NCBI GenBank assembly: GCA_031548515.1
Contig: JAVBRB010000045.1
Location: 1 to 56,128, forward strand
Source of the DNA: UBA940 sp031548515
GTDB taxonomy: Bacteria; Bacteroidota; Bacteroidia; Bacteroidales; Rikenellaceae
DNA: 56,128 bases
Direction: 5' to 3'
Below are positions 41,598 to 51,035 of the stretch, one piece after another (within the stretch, counting starts at the first letter, position 1; each line of letters begins with the position of its first letter). The notes beneath the pieces were generated by a model. It was not told where the DNA came from and made no database searches. It saw only the letters and a list, made by a program, of their open reading frames with translations. The position numbers and the translations under genes were made by a program.

Positions 41598-42560
41598 TCA
41601 AAAATTCGCTATGACCTCGCGCTGCCGGTTGAAAAACATTATGCGCTGCATCTCCCCGCTCTGCGATATCAACGTCGAGAATTTGCGGAGCGATTCTATC
41701 CAAACCCTCAGCTGTTCGTAAAGCTTCATTTCGGTCGACGACACCATATTGGCGCCGCAAATCTTAAGATACGCGAGATGTGAGTTCTCGCCGGAGACCA
41801 AACCGTATGTCGCATCGAAGTTGACGCTCGAAACATATAATTGGAATTCCCCTCCCTCGGGAAAGCCGCCTCTCACCGCAATGCTCTCCAAACCCTCCAA
41901 CATAGCCGACAGGTCTCCCTTTACGGCGTTTATGTCTTCCTTACAAAGAAGTCCGATATTTGAAAAATACTGGAGGTCGCATATCAGGTATTCGAATATC
42001 ATGTAGTCGAGAATGCAACTTCCATGGTGTATTTTCCTGACCGCCGATATGTATTGCCTGTGAAGTGTCAATATTCCTGCCGGAAGTTCAAAATCGGCGA
42101 AACACATGCCCGGCGAAAGTTCGCCGCGTTGGTAAAGCCATTTGAACAGCATGAATTTCGAAAGATTGTCATAGCCTAGATAAAGCATGAACGGCAGGCT
42201 GTTGCAAGCAGCGTGAATTTGTGAGGTACCGTCGCCTTCCAATTTGGTATAGTAGTCGACAAGATAGCTGAGCATATACGAGTATGCGCTGAGGCTTTCC
42301 TGATTATCGGCGAAGTGAACGTTGACCACGGCATAGCCTTTGTTCCAGCCGCCGATTATCGAATCGAGCGAAACATTCATTTTACGGCATATGGCGGCCG
42401 CTTCGGAAAGCGTGAAAGGCACCTCGCCGCGAAGCCTGCGGTAAACGGCCTCCCGTCCTATGAAAAGCACCTCCATCAGCTTATTTGCCAGATTAGTGTC
42501 GGGAGGAAGTTTATCCCTCAAAGCAGCTATGAGGTTGTTGTTGAATTCCTGCGAGAACAT
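41598..42560 (-). CDS. HTH regulator-like protein, second of a tandem pair
   Basis: The protein has 320 residues. It has the same architecture as its neighbour: N-terminal HTH (NLANKLMEVLFIGREAVYRRLRGEVPFTLSEAAAICRKMNVSLDSI), helical C-terminal domain (FKWLYQRGELS, RKIHHGSCILDYMIFEYLICDLQYF) and the shared end FSTLISQSGEMQR. Identity to the paralogue is moderate and spread over the whole length, so this looks like an old duplication. It has its own well-formed promoter and is divergent from cysK. Confidence 0.76.
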   Translation of the reverse strand: MFSQEFNNNLIAALRDKLPPDTNLANKLMEVLFIGREAVYRRLRGEVPFTLSEAAAICRKMNVSLDSIIGGWNKGYAVVNVHFADNQESLSAYSYMLSYLVDYYTKLEGDGTSQIHAACNSLPFMLYLGYDNLSKFMLFKWLYQRGELSPGMCFADFELPAGILTLHRQYISAVRKIHHGSCILDYMIFEYLICDLQYFSNIGLLCKEDINAVKGDLSAMLEGLESIAVRGGFPEGGEFQLYVSSVNFDATYGLVSGENSHLAYLKICGANMVSSTEMKLYEQLRVWIESLRKFSTLISQSGEMQRIMFFNRQREVIANF

Positions 42561-42618
42561 AAATAATAAGGTTTTCGGTTAATCTGCAGGTAGGTTCCTG
42601 AGATGCCTGTGTATACAA

Positions 42619-42649
42619 CAAATGTAAACAAAGTTTCGATAAACGCAAA
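42619..42649 (-). promoter_or_regulatory. Predicted promoter of the upstream HTH gene
   Basis: On the minus strand TTTG (42646-42649), a 19 bp spacer and TACATTTG (42619-42626) match the consensus fully. Confidence 0.65.
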
Positions 42650-42758
42650 TATCGGCAAAATCACTTAAAAAATATTTTCAATTTTCGTGCCAATACAGTA
42701 ATGTGCTTGCTTCATCCTGCCGTAAATCAGACACCCACTTAAATCGGATGAATTTTAA

Positions 42759-42766
42759 TACATTTG
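42759..42766 (+). promoter_or_regulatory. Predicted -7 box of cysK
   Basis: TACATTTG, 76 bp before the cysK ATG. No clear -33 box is seen. Confidence 0.5.
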
Positions 42767-42842
42767 CAAAATATGGAATACGGCGGCAAAACCCGGCACC
42801 AGAGTTGTATAATCACGTTCAAACTGACAAAAATCCCGCATA

Positions 42843-43790
42843 ATGACCGATATATCTGAAAAACTTACCGACCTGATAGGGAATACACCTTTGGTCGAAC
42901 TCTCCCGCTTCAGGGATAAACACAAAGCAAACGGACGGATTCTGGCGAAACTCGAATACTTCAATCCGGGCGGCAGCGTCAAGGACCGTATCGCACTGGC
43001 TATGATAGCCGACGCAAAAAAACGCGGATTGCTGGCGCCGGGCGGCACCATAGTCGAGCCGACCAGCGGAAATACCGGTATCGGGCTTGCAATGGTGGCG
43101 GCGGCCCGCGGGTTCAGACTGATACTCACCATGCCCGAAACGATGAGCATCGAAAGACGCAATATGGTCAAAGCCTTGGGTGCGGAAGTTTTTCTGACAC
43201 CCGGAGCGGAAGGAATGAAAGGTTCGATAGCGCGCGCAGAAGAACTTCGTTCTTCGATTCCCGGAGCGATAACCCTCGGACAGTTCGACAACCCCGCTAA
43301 TCCTGCCGTGCACTACGCCACTACCGGCGAAGAAATATGGCGCGATACGAACTGCCAGGTAGATATTTTTATTGCGGGTGTCGGTACCGGCGGAACGATA
43401 AGCGGAGCAGGCAAGAAGCTCAAGGAACGCAACCCTGCAGTCAGGATAATCGCGGTAGAGCCTTCGGCGTCGCCGGTACTTTCAGGCGGAAAACCCGGAC
43501 CCCACAAGATACAGGGAATCGGTGCGGGATTCATTCCGGCAAACTACGACGCTTCCGTGGTAGATGCTGTCGTGGGCGTGACATACGAAGACGCCGTACG
43601 CATCAGCCGCGAACTTGCCCGGAGCGAGGGGCTTCTGGTCGGAGTTTCATCGGGAGCCGCTGCATACGCCGCCCTGCTGACCGCCATGAAACCTGAAAAC
43701 AAAGAGAAAAACATAGTAGTGCTGCTTCCCGACACGGGCGAAAGATACCTTTCGACCGAATTGTTCGATTTCGAGAACCAACCATTGTAA
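42843..43790 (+). CDS. cysK: Cysteine synthase A
   Basis: The protein has 315 residues. The PLP Lys lies in NPGGSVKDRIALAM, the substrate loop TSGNTGIGLAMVA, and the phosphate-binding GVGTGGTISGAGK, with the C-terminal VSSGAAAYAALL. It makes cysteine from O-acetylserine and sulfide in the cytoplasm. It is followed after 11 bp by an AI-2E family permease, suggesting cotranscription. It is divergent from the HTH pair, though no regulatory link is shown. Confidence 0.96.
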   Translation: MTDISEKLTDLIGNTPLVELSRFRDKHKANGRILAKLEYFNPGGSVKDRIALAMIADAKKRGLLAPGGTIVEPTSGNTGIGLAMVAAARGFRLILTMPETMSIERRNMVKALGAEVFLTPGAEGMKGSIARAEELRSSIPGAITLGQFDNPANPAVHYATTGEEIWRDTNCQVDIFIAGVGTGGTISGAGKKLKERNPAVRIIAVEPSASPVLSGGKPGPHKIQGIGAGFIPANYDASVVDAVVGVTYEDAVRISRELARSEGLLVGVSSGAAAYAALLTAMKPENKEKNIVVLLPDTGERYLSTELFDFENQPL

Positions 43791-43801
43791 AAGCCTGTTG
43801 C

Positions 43802-44890
43802 ATGCCGGACACCATACGCAAAAACAACATATTCTTCAGGCAGCTGCTGTTCCTGGGATTCCTAATACTGATGGGAGCCGTTATGTTCAAACAACTGGCG
43901 TTCTTCATCGGCTCTTTCCTAGGCGCGATCACGTTCTACGTCGTGTTCCGCGGATTACTGTTCCGCATGGTGGAAAAACACCGCTGGAAACCATGGCTGG
44001 CATCTCTTGTTATAGTACTCGGAATATGCGCCGTACTGCTTGGACTGGGATTCCTGATTTTCGAGATTCTGGCCAAGGAGATCGAGAACCTCGACGCTTC
44101 GGCCATGCTTGGTTCTGTGGAAAATCTGGTGCCTAAAGTCAATGATTTCGTCGGGTTCGAACTTATTTCGCCGGATCTTATCAGCGAATCGTCGTCCATG
44201 TTCGGCAAATTGGCAAACACCATACTGAATACGACTTACAGTTTTGCGGCCAATATTTTCATGACCATCCTGATCCTCTACTTCATGCTGGCGCACGCGC
44301 GTAAGCTCGAAAACAAAGCGGACAAATATCTGCCTTTCCGAGGAGACAGCCGCAGGCTGCTGACAGATGAAACGACGTCGATCATATACAGCAACGCCGT
44401 CGGCATACCGTTGATGATGCTCTGCCAGGGACTTGTAGCCGCACTCGTTTACTGGGTTTTCGGAATGACCAACATCGTATTCTGGGCATTCATGACGGCG
44501 CTTTGCGGACTTATCCCCATGGTCGGGACGATCATCGTCAGCGTCCCGCTGGGAATATATTTCATGGCGGACGGATTCGTGCTGAAAGGTATACTGCTGA
44601 TACTATGCGGAGTGTTGATAATCGCCAACGTGGATAATGTGGCGCGCATCATTTTGAACCACAAATTAACCAATACCCACCCTCTCATCGTCATCTTCGG
44701 TGTGATACTCGGCATTCCCCTGTTCGGATTCTGGGGCATTATATTCGGACCGCTGATGATATCCGTGTTCCTGCTGCTGATAAAGATATACTACAAAGAA
44801 TACAGGCTGCTGGAGCCGGAGACCTCTCCGACCGGCTTTCCGCCAGTTGCAGAAAAGGGGAAAGAGGGACCGGATGCCGAAAAAGAATAG
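43802..44890 (+). CDS. AI-2E family transporter
   Basis: The protein has 362 residues with about seven to eight membrane spans (for example LLFLGFLILMGAVMFKQL, LASLVIVLGICAVLLGLGF, ANIFMTILILYFMLAHA and the final IPLFGFWGIIFGPLMISVF). It has the family motif GIPLFGFWGIIFGPLM and the hydrophobic GLIPMVGTIIVSVPLG. The charged C-terminus is cytoplasmic. Family members include AI-2 exporters and Na+/H+ antiporters, so the cargo is unknown. It follows cysK by 11 bp and is convergent with the AsmA-like gene (10 bp). Confidence 0.86.
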   Translation: MPDTIRKNNIFFRQLLFLGFLILMGAVMFKQLAFFIGSFLGAITFYVVFRGLLFRMVEKHRWKPWLASLVIVLGICAVLLGLGFLIFEILAKEIENLDASAMLGSVENLVPKVNDFVGFELISPDLISESSSMFGKLANTILNTTYSFAANIFMTILILYFMLAHARKLENKADKYLPFRGDSRRLLTDETTSIIYSNAVGIPLMMLCQGLVAALVYWVFGMTNIVFWAFMTALCGLIPMVGTIIVSVPLGIYFMADGFVLKGILLILCGVLIIANVDNVARIILNHKLTNTHPLIVIFGVILGIPLFGFWGIIFGPLMISVFLLLIKIYYKEYRLLEPETSPTGFPPVAEKGKEGPDAEKE

Positions 44891-44900
44891 TGACTGGCTG

Positions 44901-46529
44901 CTAAAGCACAGTATCTTTAATCCCCTGGAAAAGCGACTTCCACATGAAATTGTACATGGATTTATGGGGGTCGCGCGTGAAATCACCCTTGCCGGTACGG
45001 ACTTTGCCGTTGTGTCCCGGATTATTTTTCTTCAATATGATTTCGTCGGCCATGAATGTCACGAATTTCCGTTCCTCCGCCCCGTGTTTCTTCATAAACG
45101 CAAGCGACAGGTTGTCATAAAGCATTGTCAGATCGACGCGGGACCGCATCAAGGTCCCAGTGACATGGAAATCCACACCCTGAATCACACCCGTTTTAAC
45201 CCTGATGCTGGCTAACGGTTCTATGGCGCCGTTAAGTGCCGCCGGATCCATCTTCCCGAGTGTTCCTTTCATTTCCCAATGATCGTCCTGCGGACTCACC
45301 GGGAAAAGAAATCCGGCATGCAGCGACCCGCTCTCCATCAGATCCGCCGTAATGTCGATGGTCATGAAGCGGTCGTGGTTTTCGGCAATATTAGTGAGAT
45401 TAAACGCAGTTCCGGAACCGTCGGTGAAAACCACTGTACCCGGAGAGTCGCCGTCCGCTGCAAGTTCATCGTATTCGATATCCAAACCGGTGAAAGACAT
45501 TCTCTTTATGTCTACGCCGAAAGGCAGATCCTGAATGGTCTGATAGAGCATCGGTTTCACTCGCGGCTTCTGCCACACCTGACGGTTCTTGTAGCTGGCA
45601 ACGTGTCCCGACGCAAAGGAGAGACTGTCGACGGCCAATACCATATTATCTGCAAGGCCGGCATAATCGACTCCGACGCAAGTCAGTTCATGCAGGCTGA
45701 ACTCAGTCCAGTCGCTGTGTTTGGCTGATTCCCGGGCAAATTCGTCCTTGGGATATTGAGGTATGAGACTGGCGGTTTTCAGGTAAAAACTCCCATCTGC
45801 GACATTTAACGACACCGTATCGGCCTTAAGTACGAAATCACCGGAATCGTAAGCATAACTGATGCGGTCGGCAGTGAAGGTGATATCGTCGCTGAAAAGT
45901 ATTTCTCCGGCGATGGCCGGCAGTGAATCCACTAAGAACCCGTCGACTTTCAGATCGCCGTTTTCGATCCCGACGCGGATGCCGTCCGATCCGTCCTCCT
46001 CCCACGCGACATAATCCAGTCTTGTCCCCTCTACCCTGATTTCACCTATCGCTATGGAATTGAACTTTTCGGTGACAATTTGTCTAACAGACTTCTTTGC
46101 TTTCCCGTTCTCGGGCTTCCCGCCCTGTGTTATCACAGTGGCATAAGGTGAAATTATCTCGACAGCAGCAGCATTTACAGCCGGTCTGCCTGCCTTTTTT
46201 TTGTAACCTATGCCGTGTATGGAAACTTTTTCGACACCTGCGTCGAGCGAAACCAGGGCGGATCCGCTTCGGACGGGTTCGTTATTCTGCATTTTCAGCC
46301 GTATGTCGTGCACAGTCACCGAACGCGTCCGGATGTTCACCGAGATACGTCCCATTCCGACTTTTGTTCCGCTGCCCATCAGTGCCGTCGCCTCTTTCTC
46401 TACAGCGGCGCGTATCCGGTGTTTCAACCATAATTCCGCACCAAACAGGCACAAAAACAGAAAGCACAACACAGAAGAGGTTATTATCAGCGCTTTCCTC
46501 CAACCGGAAAAGGTCTTTTTTTCTTTCAT
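44901..46529 (-). CDS. AsmA-like (DUF748-type) inner-membrane protein
   Basis: The protein has 542 residues. One N-terminal anchor (KALIITSSVLCFLFLCLFGAELWL) is followed by a long beta-rich periplasmic part with repeated short strands (VNIRTRSVTVHDIRLKM, LDYVAWEEDG, FTADRISYAYDSGDFVLKADTVSL). This layout is that of AsmA/DUF748 proteins, related to VPS13-like lipid-transfer grooves. No enzymatic motif is seen. It is probably involved in envelope lipid homeostasis (family inference). The gene is single, convergent with the AI-2E gene and divergent from the SLC13 gene. Confidence 0.65.
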   Translation of the reverse strand: MKEKKTFSGWRKALIITSSVLCFLFLCLFGAELWLKHRIRAAVEKEATALMGSGTKVGMGRISVNIRTRSVTVHDIRLKMQNNEPVRSGSALVSLDAGVEKVSIHGIGYKKKAGRPAVNAAAVEIISPYATVITQGGKPENGKAKKSVRQIVTEKFNSIAIGEIRVEGTRLDYVAWEEDGSDGIRVGIENGDLKVDGFLVDSLPAIAGEILFSDDITFTADRISYAYDSGDFVLKADTVSLNVADGSFYLKTASLIPQYPKDEFARESAKHSDWTEFSLHELTCVGVDYAGLADNMVLAVDSLSFASGHVASYKNRQVWQKPRVKPMLYQTIQDLPFGVDIKRMSFTGLDIEYDELAADGDSPGTVVFTDGSGTAFNLTNIAENHDRFMTIDITADLMESGSLHAGFLFPVSPQDDHWEMKGTLGKMDPAALNGAIEPLASIRVKTGVIQGVDFHVTGTLMRSRVDLTMLYDNLSLAFMKKHGAEERKFVTFMADEIILKKNNPGHNGKVRTGKGDFTRDPHKSMYNFMWKSLFQGIKDTVL

Positions 46530-46612
46530 GTGATTTTCATCAGTTGACGGACAGGTTGACTAACAATTAATGTGCCTTAAACTATTCCTTCTCGCGGATC
46601 GGTTTTTGAGTG

Positions 46613-46629
46613 TATTTTTGCTATTTTTG
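46613..46629 (+). promoter_or_regulatory. Two adjacent -7 boxes upstream of the SLC13 gene
   Basis: TATTTTTG occurs twice (46613-46620 and 46622-46629), with a TTTG at 46605-46608. They lie inside the longest open frame (from 46570), so translation likely starts at ATG 46681. Confidence 0.5.
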
Positions 46630-46680
46630 CCGGAGTGTCCGGAATGTGCAAAGTTTCAAACAATTTCTCTACACGTTAAC

Positions 46681-48552
46681 ATGCCCTTTGATATGGATTG
46701 GTCTGCTATTTTTTCTCCGTTCAATATAACCCTGGCGATTCTCGCTTTTTCGGCGATATTTTTCATGAGCGGCAAGGTGCGTTCGGATATCGTGGCGCTG
46801 TGTTCTCTCATCGCGCTGATGCTTTTCGGCATTCTCAATCCGTCCGAGGCCCTGGCTGGGTTCTCGAATTCGGTTGTAATAATGATGGTGGGGCTGTTCA
46901 TAGTCGGCGCAGGGATTTTCCGTACCGGACTGGCACGGATGATAAGCAGCAAGATACTGCAGTTGGGAGGCAGGAACGAGAACCTGCTGTTCGTGCTGGT
47001 GATGCTCGTGACGGCGTTCATTGGGGCGTTTGTCAGCAATACCGGGACCGTGGCGCTGATGATGCCCATCGTGATGAGCATGACCGCCAAGGGCAACCTG
47101 AGTTCAAGGCGCTACCTGATGCCGATGGCGTTTGCGAGCAGCATGGGGATGTTCACGCTCATCAGCACCCCGCCAAACCTCGTCATCCAGGATGCGCTGA
47201 CAGGCGCCGGGCACAAGGCTCTGTCTTTTTTTTCGTTCGCACCCGTAGGCGCAATCGCCGTACTGGTCGGTGTGGGAATCCTTTTTTTCCTGAGCAAGTG
47301 GCTGCTGGGCCAAAAGAAAGACCAAACTGAAGGCGGTGAGAAAAAAGGCAAATCGCTCGCCGAACTGGTCGAACAGTACAACCTTTCACAGCAAACATAC
47401 CAGATCTCGGTCCCGGCAGGTTCGCCGCTTATCGGAGGCCGTCTCGACGAGTTGAATATCCGGTCGAATTTCGGAGTAAACATAGGCAAGGTTGTGGGCA
47501 AACCTGCAGGAGGGCGTTTCCGCAAAACCGCCGTTGAAGAAATTGCAGGCCCGGCTACCGTCATACGCGAAGGCGACATGCTCCTGTGTAACGGCAGCAC
47601 CGAGAAGATCGGCCGCTTCGTCGAGGAAAATGCCCTGAAATTCGAACAGAAACCGCCGAATGACGAATCTCTGCAGTTCGACGAATACGGGGTAGCCGAG
47701 ATTTTCATAATGCCAAACTCCACGCTCATCAACAAGACCATCGCAGAAAGCCGTTTCCGTGAGAAATACAATGTCAACGTGCTGGGGATCCAACGGCAGG
47801 GCGAATACGATACAGACTCGATCAAGGATCTGAAGATTCACGCCGGCGACGCCCTGCTCATTCAGGGCCGCTGGGATGACATTTCGGCACTCGACAACCG
47901 CCAGAGCGACATGGTGCTGGTCGGCCAACCCGAAAAAGAGGCGGCAAAAGCAACACTCGACCGCAAAGCTCCCATGGCGGCGGCGATAATGATTGCCATG
48001 ATCGCCGTGATGGTGCTCGAAATCATACCCGCGGTCGCAGCGGTCCTTCTGGCAGCGCTGTTGATGGTACTCACCGGCTGCCTGCGCAACATGGAAGAGG
48101 CCTACAACAGTATCAACTGGAGCAGTATCGTTTTGATCGGCTCGATGATACCCATGGCCACGGCGTTTGAAAAAACGGGCGTCACCGCGGTTATTTCCGA
48201 TTGGATGCTCGGTTTCGGGAACATGGGCCCGCACGGGCTGCTGATACTTGTATATGGATGTACGTCGCTGCTGACATTGATCTTGAGCAACACCGCGACA
48301 GCCGTCCTTTTCGCCCCGATAGCCATGCAGGCCGCCGCAGGGGCGGGAGTAAGCCCTTATCCATTCCTGTTTGCAGTCGCCGTTGCGGCAAGCATGTGTT
48401 TCGCCTCTCCGTTCTCGACCCCGCCAAACGCATTGGTAATGAGTGCGGGCCGATACTCATTCATGGATTATGTCAAAGTGGGCCTTCCGCTTCAACTTAT
48501 AATGGGCGTGGTGATGGTGTTGATGCTGCCGTTGCTGTTTCCGTTCTCGTGA
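46681..48552 (+). CDS. SLC13/DASS-family permease with TrkA-C domains
   Basis: The protein has 623 residues from ATG 46681 (ATG 46693 is also possible). N-terminal membrane spans (NITLAILAFSAIFFMSG, VVIMMVGLFIVGAGIF, LLFVLVMLVTAFIGAFVSNTGTVALMMP) include the DASS SNT motif. Two RCK_C/TrkA-C domains follow (about 205-375: YQISVPAGSPLIGGRL; EYGVAEIFIMPNSTL). The C-terminal spans contain the second SNT motif, LILSNTATAVLFAPI, and the closing ASPFSTPPNALVMSAG. It is a sodium- or proton-coupled anion permease for sulfate, phosphate or dicarboxylates; the cargo is unknown. The TrkA-C domains suggest nucleotide regulation. Confidence 0.88.
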   Translation: MPFDMDWSAIFSPFNITLAILAFSAIFFMSGKVRSDIVALCSLIALMLFGILNPSEALAGFSNSVVIMMVGLFIVGAGIFRTGLARMISSKILQLGGRNENLLFVLVMLVTAFIGAFVSNTGTVALMMPIVMSMTAKGNLSSRRYLMPMAFASSMGMFTLISTPPNLVIQDALTGAGHKALSFFSFAPVGAIAVLVGVGILFFLSKWLLGQKKDQTEGGEKKGKSLAELVEQYNLSQQTYQISVPAGSPLIGGRLDELNIRSNFGVNIGKVVGKPAGGRFRKTAVEEIAGPATVIREGDMLLCNGSTEKIGRFVEENALKFEQKPPNDESLQFDEYGVAEIFIMPNSTLINKTIAESRFREKYNVNVLGIQRQGEYDTDSIKDLKIHAGDALLIQGRWDDISALDNRQSDMVLVGQPEKEAAKATLDRKAPMAAAIMIAMIAVMVLEIIPAVAAVLLAALLMVLTGCLRNMEEAYNSINWSSIVLIGSMIPMATAFEKTGVTAVISDWMLGFGNMGPHGLLILVYGCTSLLTLILSNTATAVLFAPIAMQAAAGAGVSPYPFLFAVAVAASMCFASPFSTPPNALVMSAGRYSFMDYVKVGLPLQLIMGVVMVLMLPLLFPFS

Positions 48553-48616
48553 CATCTTGTCGGGGGGATGCGACTGTTTGTCCGCGGAATTTTCTGGCAG
48601 GAATATTGCTGTCGAT

Positions 48617-48624
48617 TACATTTG
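48617..48624 (+). promoter_or_regulatory. Predicted -7 box of the HdeD gene
   Basis: TACATTTG, 35 bp before ATG 48660. Confidence 0.5.
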
Positions 48625-48659
48625 AAACAAATCTAGTAACCAACTAAATCAAATTGATT

Positions 48660-49238
48660 ATGAAAAATGTAATTGAAGGAGTAAAGAGCACTGTGAATAA
48701 CTGGTGGATCTCTCTCGTAATCGGCATTATTGCCATCATTCTCGGCATCTGGTGCATGTTCACTCCGGTGGCGACGCTTGCTGCGCTCACGATCGTGTTT
48801 GTCGTGGCGTTCTTTATCAGCGGCATCGCTGAGATAGTGTTCGCGGTACAAAATCGTAAGATCATGTACGGTTGGGGATGGGCACTTACGGGCGGAATTC
48901 TGGAGTTGCTTCTCGGCTGTATGCTTCTCGCCATACCCGCACCGGCCATAACGGCAGTACTGATTTATTTCATCGGTTTCTGGATCATGTTCCGTTCGAT
49001 ATGGGCAATAGGCGCGGCATCGGAACTGCAGAAATACGGTGTCAAAGGATGGGGTTGGATGCTCACGATAGCCATTCTGGCCTTGCTGTTCTCCATAATA
49101 TTCATATTCAGCAGCCCTCTGTTCGGAGGTACGTTTGTCGTCATATTCTTCTGCATAGCCATGCTCGTGTACGGTATATTCCGCATATACATGGCCATGA
49201 TGTTGAAATCCATCAAGAACGCGATCGAAGACAAATAA
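48660..49238 (+). CDS. HdeD-family (DUF308) membrane protein
   Basis: The protein has 192 residues from ATG 48660; the open frame begins with a TTG at 48654. Six membrane spans come in pairs (SLVIGIIAIILGIWCMF, LAALTIVFVVAFFISGIAEIVF, WALTGGILELLLGCMLL, AVLIYFIGFWIMFRSIW, MLTIAILALLFSIIFIF, TFVVIFFCIAMLVYGIF), the HdeD layout. HdeD is linked to acid resistance in enterobacteria; the function in Bacteroidota is not established. It is monocistronic and ends at a bidirectional terminator shared with the pyruvate oxidase gene. Confidence 0.86.
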   Translation: MKNVIEGVKSTVNNWWISLVIGIIAIILGIWCMFTPVATLAALTIVFVVAFFISGIAEIVFAVQNRKIMYGWGWALTGGILELLLGCMLLAIPAPAITAVLIYFIGFWIMFRSIWAIGAASELQKYGVKGWGWMLTIAILALLFSIIFIFSSPLFGGTFVVIFFCIAMLVYGIFRIYMAMMLKSIKNAIEDK

Positions 49239-49258
49239 ACGGTTTATAACCTTATGCG

Positions 49259-49287
49259 AAGGCCCCATAGATTCTCTATGGGGCCTT
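49259..49287. terminator. Bidirectional terminator between hdeD and the pyruvate oxidase gene
   Basis: A 13-bp stem, AAGGCCCCATAGA paired with TCTATGGGGCCTT, has a TTC loop, with a T run in the plus direction and an A run in the minus direction. Confidence 0.85.
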
Positions 49288-49289
49288 TT

Positions 49290-51008
49290 TTATTTCAGCA
49301 ACTCCTTTAGCAGCGGCATACCCTTTACTTTGTAGCGTTTGGCAAAGGCGTCTATCTCGTCCCGGCTGAAGCGTTCATTGTCAATGACCATGGCCTCGGC
49401 CGGAAAAGGACGGTCATTGGAGATTTTAACATCTATCACAACTGGGATTTTGCTTGCGGCGGCTTCATCGAAAACACTGCGCATTTGTTCGCGGCGGGTT
49501 ACGGTGTAGCCTTTCGCTCCCATAGCTTCACCTATTTTTGCATAGTCTGCACCGAGCAGGTCAATGCCGTATTTAGGCTGGCGGGTATCTTCCTGTTCCC
49601 CTTCGATAAACCCGAACGAATTGTTCGAGAATACGATATTTATTACGGGCAGGCCGTACTTAACCTGCGTAATGATGTCCTGCATAACCATGGCGAATCC
49701 GCCGTCGCCGCTCAGGGTGAACACTTGCCTGCCTGGACAGCTCAATCCTGCAGCGATGCCTCCAGGAACGCCGTAGCCCATCGTGGCGAAAAGCCCTGAG
49801 GTGGTGAACCTTTGTTTGCCTCCATCCATATCGAGCAGGCGGACGGCGTGCATGGTTACGTTGCCCACGTCGGCCACGAAAACAGCGTCGTCTTTCGCAA
49901 TGCGGTTGATCTCTTTGAACACCGGTTCGGCCCGGAGCGGAACTTCATCGCTGTCTTCGAATCCTTTTAACCAATTCAGCCAATTGAGACGATTCTTCCG
50001 GTTTGCTTCCAGCCACTTGGAGGCAGTTTTTCCCGGTATCGCCTCAAGCAACAGTGCAAGCGAGGCTTTGGCATCGCCGAGGATTGCGGCGTCGGTTTTA
50101 TGGCGTTTACCGAGTTTGGAAGAATCAATGTCTATCTGGATAAACCTGGCTTCCGGTGGGAACATGACCTTAGCGAACGGAAAGTCGCTGCCTGCGAACA
50201 ATATGAGATCTGTCATCTGAAGCGCTTCGTTGGCAGGCTTCACCCCGAGTCTGCCCGATGTACCGAGCAAATTTTCAGCACTTTCCGGAATCATGCCTTT
50301 TGCCAGAACAGAGGTGATTATCGGCATCGAGCAGTGTTCCGACAAGGCTATCACCTCTTCTTTCGCATTGCGCGCCCCTTGTCCCACGAACATAACCGGG
50401 CGTTCGGCCGCTGCGATAAACCGGGCAGCCGCTGCGATATCCTTTTTATCCGGAACCGGAAAACCCGACCGATGGTTTGCAGCCGAGGAAACATCAATGT
50501 CCGGAATATCGGCGTAACCGTAATCGACGGGAATCGTGACCACAGCCACGCCCTTGTGTTCTATTGCCTTGCGGATCGCATCGTCGACCACATACGGAAG
50601 GCTTTCTGGGTTCATCACCGTGCGGTTGTAGACGCTCACGTCGGCGAACATCGGGTTCTCGTTCATCTCCTGGAACCAATCGTAATTCATCAATTTGGAC
50701 GAAGTCTGGCCAATGAGAGCCAGAACAGGTACATGATCCATCTGCGCGTCGTACAATCCGTTGAATAAATGCGTGGCCCCGGGTCCGGCCGTACCGAAAC
50801 ACACTCCTATCTTACCCGTAAGTTTTGCATCGACGGAAGCTGCGATTGCCCCGGTTTCCTCGTGCCTAACCTGAATGAATTTAATGGAATCCCGTTCGTC
50901 ATAGAATGCGTTCATTACCGAGTTGAACGACCCGCCGGGTATGCCGTATACATGGTCCACGCCCCAGCTTTCGAGTACCCGGAGCATGGCTACGCCTGAT
51001 TTAATCAT
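49290..51008 (-). CDS. Pyruvate oxidase (thiamine diphosphate- and FAD-dependent)
   Basis: The protein has 572 residues from ATG 51008 (ATG 51017 adds MGS). The N-terminal WGVDHVYGIPGGSFNSVMNA and the GTAGPGATHLFNGLYDAQMDHVPVLALIGQ segment are close to the lactobacillus-type pyruvate oxidase pattern. The ThDP motif GDGGFAMVMQDIITQVKYGLPVINIVFSN (starting GDG, ending N) is intact, and the FAD region GQGARNAKEEVIALSE follows. It oxidises pyruvate; if it uses O2 it makes acetyl-phosphate and H2O2, if it uses quinone, acetate. The enzyme class is rare for an obligate anaerobe, and the acceptor cannot be told from sequence. Repeat R6 precedes it. Confidence 0.88.
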   Translation of the reverse strand: MIKSGVAMLRVLESWGVDHVYGIPGGSFNSVMNAFYDERDSIKFIQVRHEETGAIAASVDAKLTGKIGVCFGTAGPGATHLFNGLYDAQMDHVPVLALIGQTSSKLMNYDWFQEMNENPMFADVSVYNRTVMNPESLPYVVDDAIRKAIEHKGVAVVTIPVDYGYADIPDIDVSSAANHRSGFPVPDKKDIAAAARFIAAAERPVMFVGQGARNAKEEVIALSEHCSMPIITSVLAKGMIPESAENLLGTSGRLGVKPANEALQMTDLILFAGSDFPFAKVMFPPEARFIQIDIDSSKLGKRHKTDAAILGDAKASLALLLEAIPGKTASKWLEANRKNRLNWLNWLKGFEDSDEVPLRAEPVFKEINRIAKDDAVFVADVGNVTMHAVRLLDMDGGKQRFTTSGLFATMGYGVPGGIAAGLSCPGRQVFTLSGDGGFAMVMQDIITQVKYGLPVINIVFSNNSFGFIEGEQEDTRQPKYGIDLLGADYAKIGEAMGAKGYTVTRREQMRSVFDEAAASKIPVVIDVKISNDRPFPAEAMVIDNERFSRDEIDAFAKRYKVKGMPLLKELLK

Positions 51009-51035
51009 ACTGCCCATAACAATTTTTTTGTTTGA

